The translations under genes were made by a program, and so were the position numbers. A stretch of DNA of 64,000 nucleotides from Mansonella perstans (lineage: Eukaryota; Nematoda; Chromadorea; Rhabditida; Onchocercidae). The stretch is taken from assembly GCA_037074765.1 (NCBI GenBank), contig JBAMDO010000023.1, forward strand, positions 293,837-357,836. Reading direction: 5' to 3'. The notes beneath the pieces are model-generated. The model was given only the letters and a program-made list of their open reading frames with translations. It made no database searches and had not been told where the DNA came from. Below are positions 63,401 through 64,000 of this stretch, one piece after another (the first letter of the stretch is position 1; every line of letters begins with the position of its first letter).

Positions 63401-63995
63401 TAGTAATCTGCATGGATTGTACACCGTGTATACGATTTGTTGATGTAAGTAAAAACTGAATAATTGTTTATCAGTTATCTTCCATTATAAATTCATAGCT
63501 GATTACAGTTGACTATTATTGATATTATTATCAATTATCTTTATTTTTTAAGTTGCCCATTCACTTGTCATTTAAATGTGGTGTTCCATTCATTTATCAT
63601 TTCATCTTTTCATCTTTACAATTCTTTTGATTAATAACATCTCATTTCCATAAGAATAGTGTCTGTTATAGTTCATGGAACCATTTTTGAAAGCAAAAGG
63701 TTTGAAACGTAAAACTACAGTAAGCTATATGCAAACATATTTGACGGCTATATTTTACGAAATTCTGAATAAATTTGCTCCAGAAAAATGTTACGGTCAT
63801 TTGACATTCTTGGCGAACAAATTTATTAACTGTAAGTTGAAAAATACTATTAATACTTCTGAAATATTACCAAGATAAGTTGTAGTCGATTCATTAAATT
63901 ATCTGAAACATTAATTAAATCATTTTTTTTTCTATTTGTTTATTTTTTGTATTTCCATAGATTTTGAAAAGTGCTATCACTTTAGTTATTTTTAG
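60428..63995 (+). CDS. 3-beta-hydroxysteroid dehydrogenase-like SDR (edge of window)
   Basis: Extended short-chain dehydrogenase of the 3-beta-HSD/isomerase family, NAD(P)-dependent oxidation of sterol 3-hydroxyls; in worms such enzymes are linked to dafachronic-acid synthesis. Exons: 60428-60695, 61882-62055, 62360-62566, 62864-63006, 63319-63444, 63672-63831, then 63961 onward. Numbering from 60428: nucleotide fold TGGSGFLAQH (50-59), ISR-type acidic end of strand (IRTIDRD), VFHCAG, HVSDAY with S168, the catalytic YGQSK (Y199, K203), LRPTFIYGEGE, and LYAGNMAA of the substrate side. Phases agree. Two starts are possible: 60428 (or an acceptor-bounded frame from 60419), giving a 41-residue polar extension, or ATG 60551, which matches the usual family start. 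The last exon reads FEKCYHFSYF and meets TAG at 63995, early for the family, so either the protein is short or the true end lies outside the window. Confidence 0.92.
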
Positions 63996-64000
63996 AAATT

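Noticed and set aside
1..64000. tRNA, rRNA, SL RNA and CRISPR search by eye
   Set aside because: No B-box-like GGTTCGA(A/T)TCC, no rRNA-like block, no SL1-like leader and no regularly spaced repeat-spacer array were seen. A covariance-model scan would be needed to be sure.

Overview
The window looks like nuclear DNA of a parasitic nematode, most likely a filarial or other spirurid worm. The evidence is: strongly A+T-rich sequence with many poly-T and poly-A runs; genes split into 3 to 8 exons with worm-type splice sites (TTTCAG acceptors; GTAAGT or GTTAGT donors); and nematode-typical families, namely a DUF23/GT92 glycosyltransferase, an NPY/sNPF-like neuropeptide receptor, a GT10 fucosyltransferase and a 3-beta-HSD-like reductase. 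The species call is inference. I saw no tRNA, rRNA, CRISPR array, bacterial operon or recognisable transposase.

Layout. 1-7526: no recognised gene; diverged local repeats. 7527-11018 (-): seven-exon GT92 glycosyltransferase, 552 aa. 11019-18545: no recognised gene; a TG microsatellite and a few G+C-raised open islands. 18546-22187 (+): four-exon membrane protein of unknown family, 246 aa. 22188-28822: apparently empty. 28823-40239 (+): eight-exon neuropeptide GPCR, 350 aa, with a very long first intron and one GC-AG intron. 42429-44810 (+): five-exon secreted/type I membrane protein built from two copies of a cysteine module, each copy carried by an exon pair. 47824-48942 (+): a compact promoter with repeated AGGTCA half-sites, then a 120-aa degenerate KH-domain protein whose first exon is tandemly duplicated. 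49268-50088: a large, nearly perfect inverted repeat (foldback element) with a three-copy 42-bp core. 50802-51060: a broken second copy of the KH-like gene. 51061-56915: intergenic, with several short satellites. 56916-59566 (+): seven-exon alpha-1,3-fucosyltransferase, 367 aa. 60428-63995 (+): six or seven exons of a 3-beta-hydroxysteroid dehydrogenase-like SDR, running to the right edge.

The genes do not form one pathway. Two encode Golgi type II glycosyltransferases (GT92 and GT10), one encodes a neuropeptide receptor, and one encodes a sterol-type oxidoreductase. The FUT and HSD genes lie head to tail on one strand about 0.9 kb apart. Exon models were built by hand from reading frame, splice-site consensus and phase agreement. 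Internal exons agree in phase throughout, except that the 3' end of exon 3 in the cysteine-module gene is unresolved. The least described parts are the cysteine-module protein and the KH-gene/foldback/KH-relic block.
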